Below are positions 25,309-34,643 of a DNA stretch of 64,000 nucleotides, in pieces. The translations under genes and the position numbers were made by a program. Each line of letters starts with the position of its first letter. Position 1 is the first letter of the stretch. Location: positions 372,001-436,000 of the forward strand of contig NZ_JBNAGJ010000003.1 in NCBI RefSeq assembly GCF_049803795.1. The letters are read 5' to 3'. The notes beneath the pieces were generated by a model. It was given only the letters and a program-made list of their open reading frames with translations. It did not search any database and had not been told where the DNA came from. The stretch is from Thalassobius sp002708925. GTDB lineage: Bacteria > Pseudomonadota > Alphaproteobacteria > Rhodobacterales > Rhodobacteraceae.

Positions 25309-26972
25309 GCAGCGAACGATTGATTTATCTCCCACTGGGTGGCGCAGGGGAGATCGGGATGAATTGCTATGTCTACGGCTATGGGGCTGAGGGCAAAGAG
25401 CGCCTGATCCTGGTCGATATGGGCGTAACCTTTCCCGATATGGACAGCACGCCGGGCGTGGATCTGATCATGCCTGACATCACCTGGCTGGAAGAGCGTA
25501 AATCCCAGCTGGAGGCCGTGTTCATCACCCACGCACACGAAGACCACGTGGGCGCGGTGGGGCATCTGTATGAAAAACTGGGCGCGCCGATCTATGCGCG
25601 GGCCTTTACCGCCAATATCGCGCGGCACAAGCTGGCCGAATATGGTGTCTCGGAAAAATCCGTGACCACCGCCTCGGCCTGGCCCGAGACCGTGCAGGCG
25701 GGCCCCTTCAGCGTGGGGTTCCTGCCGATCTCGCACTCGATCCCCGAAAGCTCGGCGCTGGTGATCGACAGCCCCGAGGGCCGCGTGATCCACACCGGCG
25801 ATTTCAAGCTGGACCGCACCCCGATCGTGGGTGAACCGTTCGATCCGGAACTGTGGGCCTCGGTTGCGGCACCGGGGGTCAAGGCGCTGGTCTGCGATTC
25901 CACCAATGTGTTCACCCCCGTCGCCGGCCGCTCCGAGGCCAGCATCGCCGATGAGATCACCTCTCTGGTCTCCGAGGCCAAACAGATGGTGGTGGCCACG
26001 ACCTTTGCCTCGAACGTGGCGCGGGTGAAAACCCTGGCCGAGGCCGGCACGCGGGCAGGGCGCTCGGTCTGTCTGCTGGGCCGCGCCATGCGCCGGATGA
26101 TCCAGGCCGCCGTGGAAACCGGCGTGCTGACCGATTTCCCCAGCGTGATTGCGCCCGAGGATGCGGTGCAAATGCCCCGCGAAAACGTCATGCTGCTGGT
26201 CACCGGCAGCCAGGGCGAACGCCGCGCCGCCAGCGCGCAGCTGGCCAATGGCAAATACAACGGCATCACGCTGAAAGAGGGCGATCTGTTCCTCTTTTCC
26301 TCGAAAACCATTCCGGGGAACGAGCGTGGCGTCATCCGCATTATGAACCAGTTCAGCGAAATGGGCGTGGATGTGGTGGATGACACTCAGGGCCGCTATC
26401 ACGTCTCAGGCCACGCCAACCGCCCGGACCTGACCGAGATGCACAAGCTGGTCTCGCCCCAGATCGTGGTGCCCATGCACGGCGAACACCGTCACCTGCG
26501 CGAACATGCCAAGTTGGCTAAAACCAATGGATTCCAATCCATTATCGCCCCGAATGGCGTGATGCTGAACCTGTCGGGCAACAAACCCGGCGTGGCGGGA
26601 TACGTGGAAACCGGCCGGACTTATCTGGATGGCCGCTGCCTGATCGGCGCGCTGGATGGCATTGTGCGCGATCGGATTCGCATGGCGCTGAACGGCCATG
26701 TTCTGGTCACCGTGATCATCGACGAAGACGGCGAACCCCTGGGTGAGCCGTGGTGCGAGCTGAGCGGCCTGCCCGAAATCGGTCGCGGCAATGCGCCTCT
26801 TGTCGATGCGCTCGAAGAAGACCTGGACCAGTTCCTGGGCCGCGCCAAGGGCAAAATGCTCAAGGATGACGATAAGCTGGAAACCGAGATCAAACGCCTG
26901 GTGCGCAAAACCGCCCTGGATGAGATCGGCAAAAAACCCGAAGTCACCGTGGTGGTCAGCCGCCTGATGTAA
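25305..26972 (+). CDS. rnj: ribonuclease J family metallo-beta-lactamase ribonuclease
   Basis: This 555-residue protein has the beta-lactamase/beta-CASP fold of RNase J. The zinc motif THAHEDH is at residues 75-81, the HTGDFKLD motif near 165, beta-CASP residues follow, and HVSGHANRPDL and PMHGEHRHL occur toward the C-terminal part. RNase J performs 5'-3' exonuclease and endonuclease RNA processing in the cytoplasm, including 16S rRNA 5' maturation in alphaproteobacteria. It overlaps coaX by four bases. It is convergent with the helicase gene downstream. Confidence 0.94.
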   Translation: MSSERLIYLPLGGAGEIGMNCYVYGYGAEGKERLILVDMGVTFPDMDSTPGVDLIMPDITWLEERKSQLEAVFITHAHEDHVGAVGHLYEKLGAPIYARAFTANIARHKLAEYGVSEKSVTTASAWPETVQAGPFSVGFLPISHSIPESSALVIDSPEGRVIHTGDFKLDRTPIVGEPFDPELWASVAAPGVKALVCDSTNVFTPVAGRSEASIADEITSLVSEAKQMVVATTFASNVARVKTLAEAGTRAGRSVCLLGRAMRRMIQAAVETGVLTDFPSVIAPEDAVQMPRENVMLLVTGSQGERRAASAQLANGKYNGITLKEGDLFLFSSKTIPGNERGVIRIMNQFSEMGVDVVDDTQGRYHVSGHANRPDLTEMHKLVSPQIVVPMHGEHRHLREHAKLAKTNGFQSIIAPNGVMLNLSGNKPGVAGYVETGRTYLDGRCLIGALDGIVRDRIRMALNGHVLVTVIIDEDGEPLGEPWCELSGLPEIGRGNAPLVDALEEDLDQFLGRAKGKMLKDDDKLETEIKRLVRKTALDEIGKKPEVTVVVSRLM

Positions 26973-26993
26973 AGCGGTGCACGGGCCACAGAC

Positions 26994-27071
26994 GCCAAAG
27001 GGGCGCAGCCCCGTCCCCGAGGGACCGGCCAAAGGTCGGTCCCGAGATATCCAGAGCGCGCGTCAGCGCGC
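26994..27071. terminator. cluster of GC hairpins between convergent genes
   Basis: Three inverted repeats fill the 128-base space between rnj (+) and the helicase (-): GGGGC-GCA-GCCCC (27000-27012), GGGACCGGCC-AAA-GGTCGGTCCC with one G-U pair (27021-27043), and GCGCGC-GTCA-GCGCGC (27056-27071). None has a good T-tract. A bidirectional transcription block or RNA 3'-end stabiliser is the simplest reading. Confidence 0.6.
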
Positions 27072-27100
27072 CCCTTTGGATCATTGAAAATTACCTGAGA

Positions 27101-28489
27101 TTACCCGGCGCGCCGCTGCTCAAAGCTGAGCGCGATAAAGCTGGGCATGTGATCGCCCATGCCCACCACATCGCGTCCGCCGCGCCCTCCACGCTCCCGC
27201 CGGTCCTGACGCTTGGGTTTGGGCTGCTCTTCTGCGGCTTTGGGCGCGTCTTCGGTCGTCTTCTTCGACCGCGAACTTTTCGCGCGGGGCGCTTTCTCTT
27301 CGCTATCGGATTTCGTGGCGCGTTTGGCCGGCTTTTCGTCCTTCAGCGGGTTCTCCAGCCGCGGAATTTCCAGCTCGACCAGCTTTTCGATCGCTTCAAA
27401 GTTCTTCTCATCGCGCGGAGTGCAGATCATCATCGCGGTGCCCTTGCGCCCGGCGCGGCCGGTCCGGCCGATGCGGTGCACATAGTCTTCGGAATGCGAG
27501 GGCACATCGAAATTGAACACATGGCTGACGTTGGGAATATCCAGCCCGCGCGCCGCCACATCCGAGGCCACAAGGAACCGCAGCGTCCCATCGCGGAACC
27601 CGTCCAGCGTCTTCATCCGGTGGCTCTGATCCAGGTCGCCATGAATGGCCGCCGCGTCAAACCCATATTTTTTCAGGCTTTTTGCGGTAATATCCACGTC
27701 CACTTTGCGGTTGCAGAAGATGATCGCGTTCTTGCAATTCTCGCCCTCAGCCTCGATCAGCGCGCGCAGAACTTTGCGTTTTTCGCTGCCTTCACGGTCC
27801 TTGCGCGAGGCCTTGAACATCACCACGCCCTGCGTGATCGTGTCCGAGGTGGTAGCCTGCCGGGCCACCTCGATCCGCTCGGGGGCGGACAGGAAAGTGT
27901 TGGTGATCCGCTCGATCTCGGGCGCCATGGTGGCGCTGAAGAACAGGGTCTGGCGCGTGAACGGCGTCAGGCTGAAGATGCGTTCGATGTCGGGGATAAA
28001 GCCCATGTCCAGCATCCGGTCGGCCTCGTCCACCACCATGATCTGCACGCCGGTCAGCAGCAGCTTGCCGCGTTCGAAATGGTCCAGCAGGCGGCCGGGG
28101 GTGGCGATCAGCACGTCCACGCCGCGATCGATCAGCGCGTCCTGTTCCTTGAAGGAAACACCGCCGATCAGCAGCGCCTTGGTCAGTTTCATGTGCTTGG
28201 TATAGGTGTCGAAGTTTTCGGCAACCTGTGCGGCCAGTTCCCGCGTGGGGCACAGCACCAGGCTGCGCGGCATCCGGGCGCGGGCGCGGCCCTTGGCCAG
28301 CAGCGTGATCATCGGCAGCGTGAAGCTGGCGGTTTTTCCGGTTCCGGTCTGGGCGATGCCCAGCACGTCGCGCCCCTCCAATGCAGGAGGAATGGCGCCG
28401 GCCTGAATGGGGGTCGGCTTTTCATAGCCGGCCTCTTCGATTGCTTTCAGGACTTTCGGATCGAGTTTCAGATCAGAGAATTTTATCAT
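27101..28489 (-). CDS. rhlE: DEAD-box ATP-dependent RNA helicase, RhlE-type
   Basis: This 462-residue DEAD-box helicase carries the ordered motifs AQTGTGKT (46-53), PTRELAAQV, VDEADRMLDMGF, FFSATM, IIFCNRK, DVAARGLDIP and HRIGRTGRAGRKG. The C-terminal roughly 80 residues are a Lys/Glu/Arg-rich, low-complexity RNA-binding tail. The start MIKFSDLKLD is chosen because the family begins there; a further 50 residues are open upstream without similarity. The role is RNA remodelling such as ribosome assembly or degradosome work. The exact subfamily (RhlE versus another DEAD protein) is inferred from the motif spacing. Confidence 0.9.
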   Translation of the reverse strand: MIKFSDLKLDPKVLKAIEEAGYEKPTPIQAGAIPPALEGRDVLGIAQTGTGKTASFTLPMITLLAKGRARARMPRSLVLCPTRELAAQVAENFDTYTKHMKLTKALLIGGVSFKEQDALIDRGVDVLIATPGRLLDHFERGKLLLTGVQIMVVDEADRMLDMGFIPDIERIFSLTPFTRQTLFFSATMAPEIERITNTFLSAPERIEVARQATTSDTITQGVVMFKASRKDREGSEKRKVLRALIEAEGENCKNAIIFCNRKVDVDITAKSLKKYGFDAAAIHGDLDQSHRMKTLDGFRDGTLRFLVASDVAARGLDIPNVSHVFNFDVPSHSEDYVHRIGRTGRAGRKGTAMMICTPRDEKNFEAIEKLVELEIPRLENPLKDEKPAKRATKSDSEEKAPRAKSSRSKKTTEDAPKAAEEQPKPKRQDRRERGGRGGRDVVGMGDHMPSFIALSFEQRRAG

Positions 28490-28652
28490 GCGTATCCGTG
28501 GTTTACGGACACGTTTCGGCCCGTAGCGTCTGTGGAAGGGTGGGCCCGGCTGGCCCATGTTGAACCCTGTGGCAGTCTTAGGTCTGTCTTCCTGTGCGCG
28601 CGGTGTACCCGAAACCGGGGCACGGGTCAATCTATCCATATCTGCCGAGAGG

Positions 28653-29585
28653 TTACGCTGCGGGAAAGTGGCTTTTGCGCACTGCGTCCAGATTCAGCGC
28701 GTGGCTGGACAGCAGGTTTTCGGCGCGCAGCCTGTCCAGCAGCGCAGGCGAGGCGGTGCAGACTTCCTCGTAGAAGGCGCGCAGCCCCTGGGGGCCGGTG
28801 TCCTCATGAATCGAGGTAAACAGCTGATGAATCGAGACACCTCCGCTGCCCGGTTTCAGCTCGGCCCGATACGATCCGCGCTCTAGCCGGAACAGAAAGG
28901 CCGCATAAAAACTGTCCCAATCCTTGGCGTGCAGATGCAGCAGCTGGGTGCCGGTCAGTTCCTGCTGTCCGGGGTTCATCTGCGCGTCCAGCAGCACGTT
29001 ATGGATTTTGGCGCGCAGGCCGGGGATGCCGGTGCGATAGATCAGCTTGCCCTGCACATGAGACAGAAACCCCCCGTTCAGATGCTGCCCGAATGTGGGA
29101 TAGAGCCGGCGCGTCTGGCGCTCTCGTCGTGCCCGATCCAGCGCGAAACGCTTGAAATGGGTCAGCTCCGAGGGGGCGGGGCTGGCCAGGGCCTCGGCCG
29201 GGCGGATGCGGGCCACCAGGCAATCGGCGGGCAGGGCGGCCAGCTGCCGGGGCAGAGGCGTTTGCGGCCACAGCAGCTCGTCCACGTCGATATGCGCCAG
29301 CCAGTCCACCTGCACCCGCCGCCGATAGGCATGGCGGGCGTTCTGCACCTGCCGGACCTGGTGCTTTTCGGGGCGCCCGTTGCGGCGCTGCCAATAGCGA
29401 TCATCGCACAGAATCGGGCGGATTTTCGGATGTTCCGAGAGCGGCTGAAACGCGTCGCTATCCGGATCGTCCAGATAGATATACAGCCGGTGCGCCCCCA
29501 GCTGCAAATGATGCGCGCAAAAGTTCAGGATCTCCCGCGTGGGGGCCTTGACCGTGCTGACGATGCCCCATTTCGGCTGGCTCAT
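28653..29585 (-). CDS. glycosyltransferase family 2-like protein
   Basis: This 310-residue protein resembles the Glyco_tranf_2_4 type. It has an N-terminal WGIVSTVKAP strand, LGAHRLYIYLDDPDSD, and the acidic nucleotide-sugar/metal motif WLAHIDVDEL at 95-104. The C-terminal half carries RRLYPTFGQHLNGGFLSH, KIHNVLL and RLERGSYRAELK. It overlaps the upstream gene by four bases (29582-29585) and is a shorter paralogue of that gene's C-terminal half. No membrane helix or signal peptide. The donor and acceptor cannot be told from sequence. Confidence 0.85.
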   Translation of the reverse strand: MSQPKWGIVSTVKAPTREILNFCAHHLQLGAHRLYIYLDDPDSDAFQPLSEHPKIRPILCDDRYWQRRNGRPEKHQVRQVQNARHAYRRRVQVDWLAHIDVDELLWPQTPLPRQLAALPADCLVARIRPAEALASPAPSELTHFKRFALDRARRERQTRRLYPTFGQHLNGGFLSHVQGKLIYRTGIPGLRAKIHNVLLDAQMNPGQQELTGTQLLHLHAKDWDSFYAAFLFRLERGSYRAELKPGSGGVSIHQLFTSIHEDTGPQGLRAFYEEVCTASPALLDRLRAENLLSSHALNLDAVRKSHFPAA

Positions 29586-31354
29586 GCGCTGTCCTTATCT
29601 GCGGATGCCGCAGGCAGAGGGGGCAGGTGCCGCGCCAGTTTGGCGGGCAAATCCAGCGGGTAGCGCAGCAGCATGTCATGCGATTCCAGTGCTTCGGTCA
29701 GGCGGGGCGTGGCCTCGCAGACTTCGGTAAAGAACAGGCGCAGGCCGTCCTCGCCTTCTTCGTCTTGCAGGAAGGTCAGAATATCAAGCAGGCGGAACTT
29801 CTTTTCATCCGATTTACGGTAAGAGCCGCGCTGCATCCGGAACTGCATGTGATCGCGGAAAAATTCCCAGCTGGGCGCATGGGCATGGCCCAGATAGCCC
29901 CCCGCAAGCCTGACCCGGTTCGAGATCTGCCGCCCGTTTTGCAAACAGGCATGAATGCCCACACGGATGCCCATCAGCCCCGTCCGGACAAAGTTTTTCC
30001 CTTCGCGGTGGCTGATGAACCCGCCGGGCAGATGGGCCCCGAAGGTGGGATAGAGGCTCTCTCGTACCGCTTTGGGCTGGCCCGCATAGCTGGGTTGCAG
30101 CTTGAACTGTTCCGCGCCGGCTGTGCCCGCCAGCAGCTCGGCCGGCATTATCCGCAGCATGGCGGCATCGTCGGGCACGTCGGCCAGAATGTCGGGCACG
30201 GGCCGGGGCGGCAGCAGAAATTCATCCACGTCGATATGCGCCAGCCAGTCCACATCCGCATCCTGATAGGCCTGCGTGGCGACCCAGGATTGCCGCACCT
30301 GATGCGCCTTCATGCGTGGCTTTTTCTGGGCCTGCCAGAAATCCGCGTCACAGGCGGTGACCTGGAGTTTCGGATGCCCCGACAGATACTGAACCGTCGC
30401 CGGATCGGGGGCGTCCAGATACAGGTAAATACGGTCGGCCCCCAGATCCAGATGATAGGCCACAAAGGCGGCGATCTGGGGCAGCGGAGCCTTGACCAAA
30501 GACACGAGTCCCCAGCGGATTTGCTGGGGATCGGTCTTGATCAGATGCGGCGGAATTTCGGCCGCGATTTTGGCCTTGGGGGCAGATTTTTTGCGAATGC
30601 CCTTTTCTTTCAGCGCCTTGGCGCGGCGTTCACGCATTTTCAGAAGCCGCCGGAACACCGTTCGGTCATCCTGAACCAGAAGCTGCAACAGCCGTTGCGC
30701 CAGGGGGCGGATCAGCGGGTCTTGCTCGGACAATTGCCAAAGAGCGCCCAGCATGTTCACGTCCAACCCGCCCGAGGTCAGCGAAAACGGATCCATCTGC
30801 ATCGCCAGTTTTTCATTTGACCGGGTCTTCAGATCGAAGGTCTGATCGGGATGCCTGCCGGAATACAGCCGCTCGGTTTCATAAAGCTTCATCATCCCGA
30901 ACAGCACCGACAAAGAGTGCCCCAACTGCCGCCGAAGCGCCGTTTGCCCGTGATCGCCAAAGGTCGTCACCGCCGAGACCAGCCAGCGCGTATCCAGATT
31001 TTCCAGCAGGAATTCGGATTCCTGCGCCCACAGGCGTTCAAACAGCGCGGCGGTCTGCGGCGGCTGGTCCTGACGGCGCATGTTGGCAATCAGCAAACCG
31101 TGCAGATGCAGCAGCGCGGGGCGGGCGTCGAACTCTTTGGCCAGATCCCGGTATTTGCTGGCATAGCTGCTGCGCGAGCTGCCCAGCTCGGGCGCGTGCC
31201 GCAGCATTGTCCGGGTTTTCAGCGGATCAAGCTCTATATCCAGGGGCGGCAGGGACTCTCCTTCGTGGTAGACCAGCGCGTCCTGACGTTGCTGCATATG
31301 CGTGACAATCGCCGGGAACCCCTTCTTATAGGTCTGTTTTTTCTGCTCACTCAT
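29582..31354 (-). CDS. glycosyltransferase family 2-like protein with unknown N-terminal domain
   Basis: The product is 590 residues with start MSEQKKQTYKKGF (ATG 31354); the 14 extra upstream codons are not convincing. Residues 1-275 are a hydrophilic, probably helical domain I do not recognise, ending in a strongly basic linker (RERRAKALKEKGIRKK). Residues 279-590 are a family-2-like domain parallel to the downstream gene: WGLVSLVKAP, LGADRIYLYLDAPDP, WLAHIDVDEF (369-378), SLYPTFGAHLPGGFISH and RMQRGSYR. The tandem arrangement with a four-base overlap points to duplication followed by domain gain or loss. Confidence 0.83.
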   Translation of the reverse strand: MSEQKKQTYKKGFPAIVTHMQQRQDALVYHEGESLPPLDIELDPLKTRTMLRHAPELGSSRSSYASKYRDLAKEFDARPALLHLHGLLIANMRRQDQPPQTAALFERLWAQESEFLLENLDTRWLVSAVTTFGDHGQTALRRQLGHSLSVLFGMMKLYETERLYSGRHPDQTFDLKTRSNEKLAMQMDPFSLTSGGLDVNMLGALWQLSEQDPLIRPLAQRLLQLLVQDDRTVFRRLLKMRERRAKALKEKGIRKKSAPKAKIAAEIPPHLIKTDPQQIRWGLVSLVKAPLPQIAAFVAYHLDLGADRIYLYLDAPDPATVQYLSGHPKLQVTACDADFWQAQKKPRMKAHQVRQSWVATQAYQDADVDWLAHIDVDEFLLPPRPVPDILADVPDDAAMLRIMPAELLAGTAGAEQFKLQPSYAGQPKAVRESLYPTFGAHLPGGFISHREGKNFVRTGLMGIRVGIHACLQNGRQISNRVRLAGGYLGHAHAPSWEFFRDHMQFRMQRGSYRKSDEKKFRLLDILTFLQDEEGEDGLRLFFTEVCEATPRLTEALESHDMLLRYPLDLPAKLARHLPPLPAASADKDSA

Positions 31355-31404
31355 GGCGGCAGCATGGCGCGGACCACGTGTCTGAGCAAGAGCCAATCCA
31401 CGCC

Positions 31405-32031
31405 CTACGGCAGAGGGACGGGCGCCGTTGGATGCAGCCGGGGCGCATAGCCCGCGCGCAGCACCGCGATCATGGGCGCCGGGGTCAGCACCGTGACGGG
31501 CCCCTCCGGACGTCGGACAGGCGCGGCATAGCCCTGCGGGCTATAGGGCAGGGCCGCATCGCCCCACAGCAGCAGCGGCCTCTGACCCAATACAAAGCAC
31601 CCGTCCGGCAGGGTCCGGGCCTCGGCCTGGTGGCGGATTTGCTGACGATCACGGGAGACACGGGCGGGATGCAGGATCCGGTCAATCTGTTTGGTGGTGG
31701 CAGCCGGCCCCAGCGCCCGATCCCAGGCGGCCCGAAACCGTCCGGCATCCGCGTGGCGGCATTGGTGACAGGGGCGATGGCCCGCTGTCAGGGCGACGGC
31801 CTCGTCCAGGAAAAACAAAGCCGTCCAGCCGCGATCGGGCATCGGCCCGTGATAGCGCCCGCGAAATTCCAGCGCGCAGCAGACCCAATTGGGGTGCCGC
31901 CAGCGGGCGCGGCCCAGACGGCCCTGACGATCGTGCAGAATGCCGCGATTGCCGGTCAGCGTGCCGCGCGCGGGGATGGCAACGATCTCGCCGGTAGGAA
32001 GCACCCGGTTTTGCAGCGGCCCTGCCGGCAT
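31405..32031 (-). CDS. conserved hypothetical protein with HRPCHQCRH motif
   Basis: The 208-residue product starts at the ATG that overlaps the hydrolase stop by one base (TGATG); upstream open frame is shadow. It begins MPAGPLQNRVLPTGEIVAIP. The central region has WTALFFLDEAVALTAGHRPCHQCRHAD (read in parts), a CxxC flanked by histidines that could bind a metal. I recall uncharacterised proteins with this N-terminus in several bacterial groups, but no function. It lies between the glycosyltransferase pair and the esterase. Confidence 0.75.
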   Translation of the reverse strand: MPAGPLQNRVLPTGEIVAIPARGTLTGNRGILHDRQGRLGRARWRHPNWVCCALEFRGRYHGPMPDRGWTALFFLDEAVALTAGHRPCHQCRHADAGRFRAAWDRALGPAATTKQIDRILHPARVSRDRQQIRHQAEARTLPDGCFVLGQRPLLLWGDAALPYSPQGYAAPVRRPEGPVTVLTPAPMIAVLRAGYAPRLHPTAPVPLP

Positions 32032-32879
32032 CAGGGGGCCCACAGCCCGGCCTCGGCCAGGAACGCATCCAGCGCGGCGGTATAGACCGGGTGCAGCCCG
32101 ATTGCGGCATTGATCGACCGATGCGACAGATCGACAGGCAGCGTGCGCGCCTGACCGCCAAGCGCGCGCATCTGCCCGGCAAACCGTTCGGCCTGCGGGC
32201 AGGGCAGCGTTCTGCGCGACGAACACACCAGCAGCATCGGCCGCGCGGTGGGCTGCAATTGCGCCAGAGGCGAGGCTTGTTCCCAATATGACGGGTCTGT
32301 CCCGAAGGCATGGGCATACAGCGGCGAGGGGCTCTGGCGCATGATTTCAGCCGGGTCCAGCGCCGCCGAATCCAGCGCCACGGTGGCCAGCCAGTCCTGC
32401 GCGCCCTCTTGCCAGGCCATGGCCGGATCGGCGCTCAGCAAGGACACCAGATGCCCGCCCGCCGAATGCCCCATCAGCACCAGCCGCTGCGCCGAGGCCC
32501 CCCATTGCGCCGCGCGTCTTTGCACATAGGCCAGCGCTCGGGCGACGTCGCGCGCCTGTTCCAGCGGATGGGCCTGCGGCAGCAGCCGATAGTTCACCGT
32601 CACCACCACGATGCCCTGGCCGGTCCAGTGTTCCACCTTGTTGCGCCAGGCGGGGATTTGCGATTTGTCGCCAAAGCGCCAACCGCCGCCATGCACCATC
32701 ACGATGACCGGCGCATCCTGTCTGTGCGCGGGCAGGTAGACGTCCAGACGCTGCTTGGGATCGCTGCCATAGGGCAAATCCATCAGGCTGGGCTGCGCGG
32801 CGCGGGCGGGCGCGGACAGGCCGGCCGCCATCAGCAGCAGGGCCGCAATCGCTACAAGTCTGATAAGCGCAGAGGTCAA
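32031..32879 (-). CDS. secreted alpha/beta hydrolase (esterase/lipase-like)
   Basis: This 282-residue protein has a signal peptide (LVAIAALLLMAAGLSAPARA). The oxyanion motif HGGGWRFGD is at about 60-68 and the nucleophile elbow GHSAGGHL near 150. Asp and His candidates occur toward the C-terminus (DLSHRSIN). The HGGG motif places it with hormone-sensitive-lipase/BD-FAE-like carboxylesterases acting on short acyl esters, likely in the periplasm. The substrate is unknown. Confidence 0.85.
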   Translation of the reverse strand: MTSALIRLVAIAALLLMAAGLSAPARAAQPSLMDLPYGSDPKQRLDVYLPAHRQDAPVIVMVHGGGWRFGDKSQIPAWRNKVEHWTGQGIVVVTVNYRLLPQAHPLEQARDVARALAYVQRRAAQWGASAQRLVLMGHSAGGHLVSLLSADPAMAWQEGAQDWLATVALDSAALDPAEIMRQSPSPLYAHAFGTDPSYWEQASPLAQLQPTARPMLLVCSSRRTLPCPQAERFAGQMRALGGQARTLPVDLSHRSINAAIGLHPVYTAALDAFLAEAGLWAP

Positions 32880-32946
32880 GAATCGGGCCCCGTTCTGGTG
32901 ATCCGTGTGGTCGAGTTTAGGCCGGAACTTGTGGCGGAACTAGGGC

Positions 32947-32973
32947 GGCAGGGCGTATTGGGCGGGCCCTGCC
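32947..32973. other. inverted repeat downstream of prfC
   Basis: GGCAGGGC (32947-32954) is the inverse of GCCCTGCC (32966-32973) with an 11-base loop, starting 11 bases beyond the prfC stop on the minus strand. No T-tract follows, so the terminator function is uncertain. Confidence 0.45.
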
Positions 32974-32983
32974 TGCGCCTGGC

Positions 32984-34594
32984 TTAGTCGCCATGCATTT
33001 CCTTGGTGGCGGTCAGCTTGATTTCGGGATTGTCGCGCTCCACCCGGTCGATATCCCATTGCAGGCGGGTCAGGTACACGATGTCTCCGTCGTGGTCATG
33101 GGCGATGTGCTGCTTGTTGGCCTGCACGAATTTGTCCACGTCGCCCTTGTCGCCGCTGACCCAGCGGGCGCTGGTGAATTGTGATTGCTCAAACCGCACG
33201 GGCAAGCCGTATTCCAGTTCAATCCGGCTGGCCAGAACCTCGAATTGCAGCGCGCCCACGACCCCGACGATAAAGCCCGAGCCGATATTGGGTTTGAACA
33301 CTTTGGCCGCGCCTTCCTCGGCGAATTGCATCAGCGCCTTTTCCAGGTGCTTGGCCTTCATCGGATCGCCCGGCCGCACGGTTTGCAGCAATTCGGGCGC
33401 AAACGAGGGAATGCCGGTGGCGCGGATCATCTCGCCCTCGGTCAGCGTGTCACCGATGCGCAGCTGGCCGTGGTTGGGGATGCCGATGATGTCACCGCCC
33501 CAGGCCTCTTCGGCCAGTTCACGGTCAGACGCCAGGAACAGCACGGGGTTGGAAATCGCCATGGGTTTTTTCGTGCGCACATGGGTCAGTTTCATGCCGC
33601 GTTTGAAATGCCCCGAGGCCAGACGCACAAAGGCCACCCGGTCGCGGTGCTTGGGGTCCATGTTGGCCTGCACCTTGAAAACAAAGCCGGCGACTTTCTT
33701 TTCCTCGGGGGCGATGGCGCGGGGGTCGGCCTGTTGCGGCTGCGGCTGGGGGCCGTATTCGGCGATGCCGTCCATCAGTTCCTTGACGCCGAACGAGTTG
33801 ATCGCCGAGCCGAACCAGATCGGGGTCATGTGGCCTTCGAGAACCGCTTGCGGGTCCAAAGCGGGCAGCAACTCGCGCGCCATCTCGACCTCTTCGCGCA
33901 GCTGGTCGATCAGCTCGGCAGGCACGTGGTTTTCCAGCTCGGGGTCGTCCAAACCTTCGATCTTGATCGACTCGGCCACCTTGTTACGGTCGGCGCGGTC
34001 CATCAGCTCCAGCCGGTCGTGCAGCATGTCATAGCAGCCGATGAAATCGCGCCCCACCCCGATGGGCCAGCTGGCGGGCGTGACGTCGATGGCCAGGTTT
34101 TCCTGAATTTCGTCAATAATTTCAAAAGTGTCGCGGGATTCGCGGTCCATCTTGTTACAGAAGGTCAGGATCGGCAGGTCGCGCAGGCGGCAGACCTCGA
34201 ACAGTTTTTGGGTCTGGCTTTCCACACCCTTGGCGCCGTCGATCACCATCACGGCCGCGTCTACCGCCGTCAGCGTCCGGTAGGTATCTTCGGAAAAATC
34301 GCTGTGGCCGGGCGTGTCCACCAGATTGAAGCGGAACGTTCCGAAATCGAACGACATGGCCGAGGCGGACACGGAAATGCCGCGATCCTTTTCCATCTGC
34401 ATGAAGTCCGAGCGCGTGCGCCGTGCCTCGCCCTTGGCGCGCACCTGTCCGGCCATCTGGATCGCGCCACCATACAGCAGGAATTTTTCCGTCAACGTCG
34501 TTTTACCGGCGTCCGGGTGCGAGATGATCGCAAAGGTACGGCGCCGCGCGATCTCGGGCGGCAATTCGGGGCGGTTCGAGGCGGTATCCAACAT
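32984..34594 (-). CDS. prfC: peptide chain release factor 3
   Basis: This 536-residue translational GTPase removes RF1/RF2 from the ribosome after termination. G1 SHPDAGKTT is at 25-33. The other G motifs are DTPGHSDFSED and FCNKMDRESRD, and RF3-specific sequences follow in the C-terminal domain (VVGALQFEVLASRIE). The start MLDTASNRPELPPEIARRR is chosen because the family begins there; 29 more codons are open upstream. Length is typical (about 530). Confidence 0.95.
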   Translation of the reverse strand: MLDTASNRPELPPEIARRRTFAIISHPDAGKTTLTEKFLLYGGAIQMAGQVRAKGEARRTRSDFMQMEKDRGISVSASAMSFDFGTFRFNLVDTPGHSDFSEDTYRTLTAVDAAVMVIDGAKGVESQTQKLFEVCRLRDLPILTFCNKMDRESRDTFEIIDEIQENLAIDVTPASWPIGVGRDFIGCYDMLHDRLELMDRADRNKVAESIKIEGLDDPELENHVPAELIDQLREEVEMARELLPALDPQAVLEGHMTPIWFGSAINSFGVKELMDGIAEYGPQPQPQQADPRAIAPEEKKVAGFVFKVQANMDPKHRDRVAFVRLASGHFKRGMKLTHVRTKKPMAISNPVLFLASDRELAEEAWGGDIIGIPNHGQLRIGDTLTEGEMIRATGIPSFAPELLQTVRPGDPMKAKHLEKALMQFAEEGAAKVFKPNIGSGFIVGVVGALQFEVLASRIELEYGLPVRFEQSQFTSARWVSGDKGDVDKFVQANKQHIAHDHDGDIVYLTRLQWDIDRVERDNPEIKLTATKEMHGD

Positions 34595-34643
34595 GTCCGC
34601 GCATATATTGGCGCGCGCGGGGCTTGGCAATGATTTGCTGCGA

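Noticed and set aside
29627..30820. Plus-strand frame opposite the tandem glycosyltransferases
   Set aside because: Shadow ORF; no family-like motif, while the minus strand has IDVDEF and paralogy.
33185..34633. Plus-strand frame opposite prfC
   Set aside because: Antisense to a full-length RF3 gene with all GTPase motifs.
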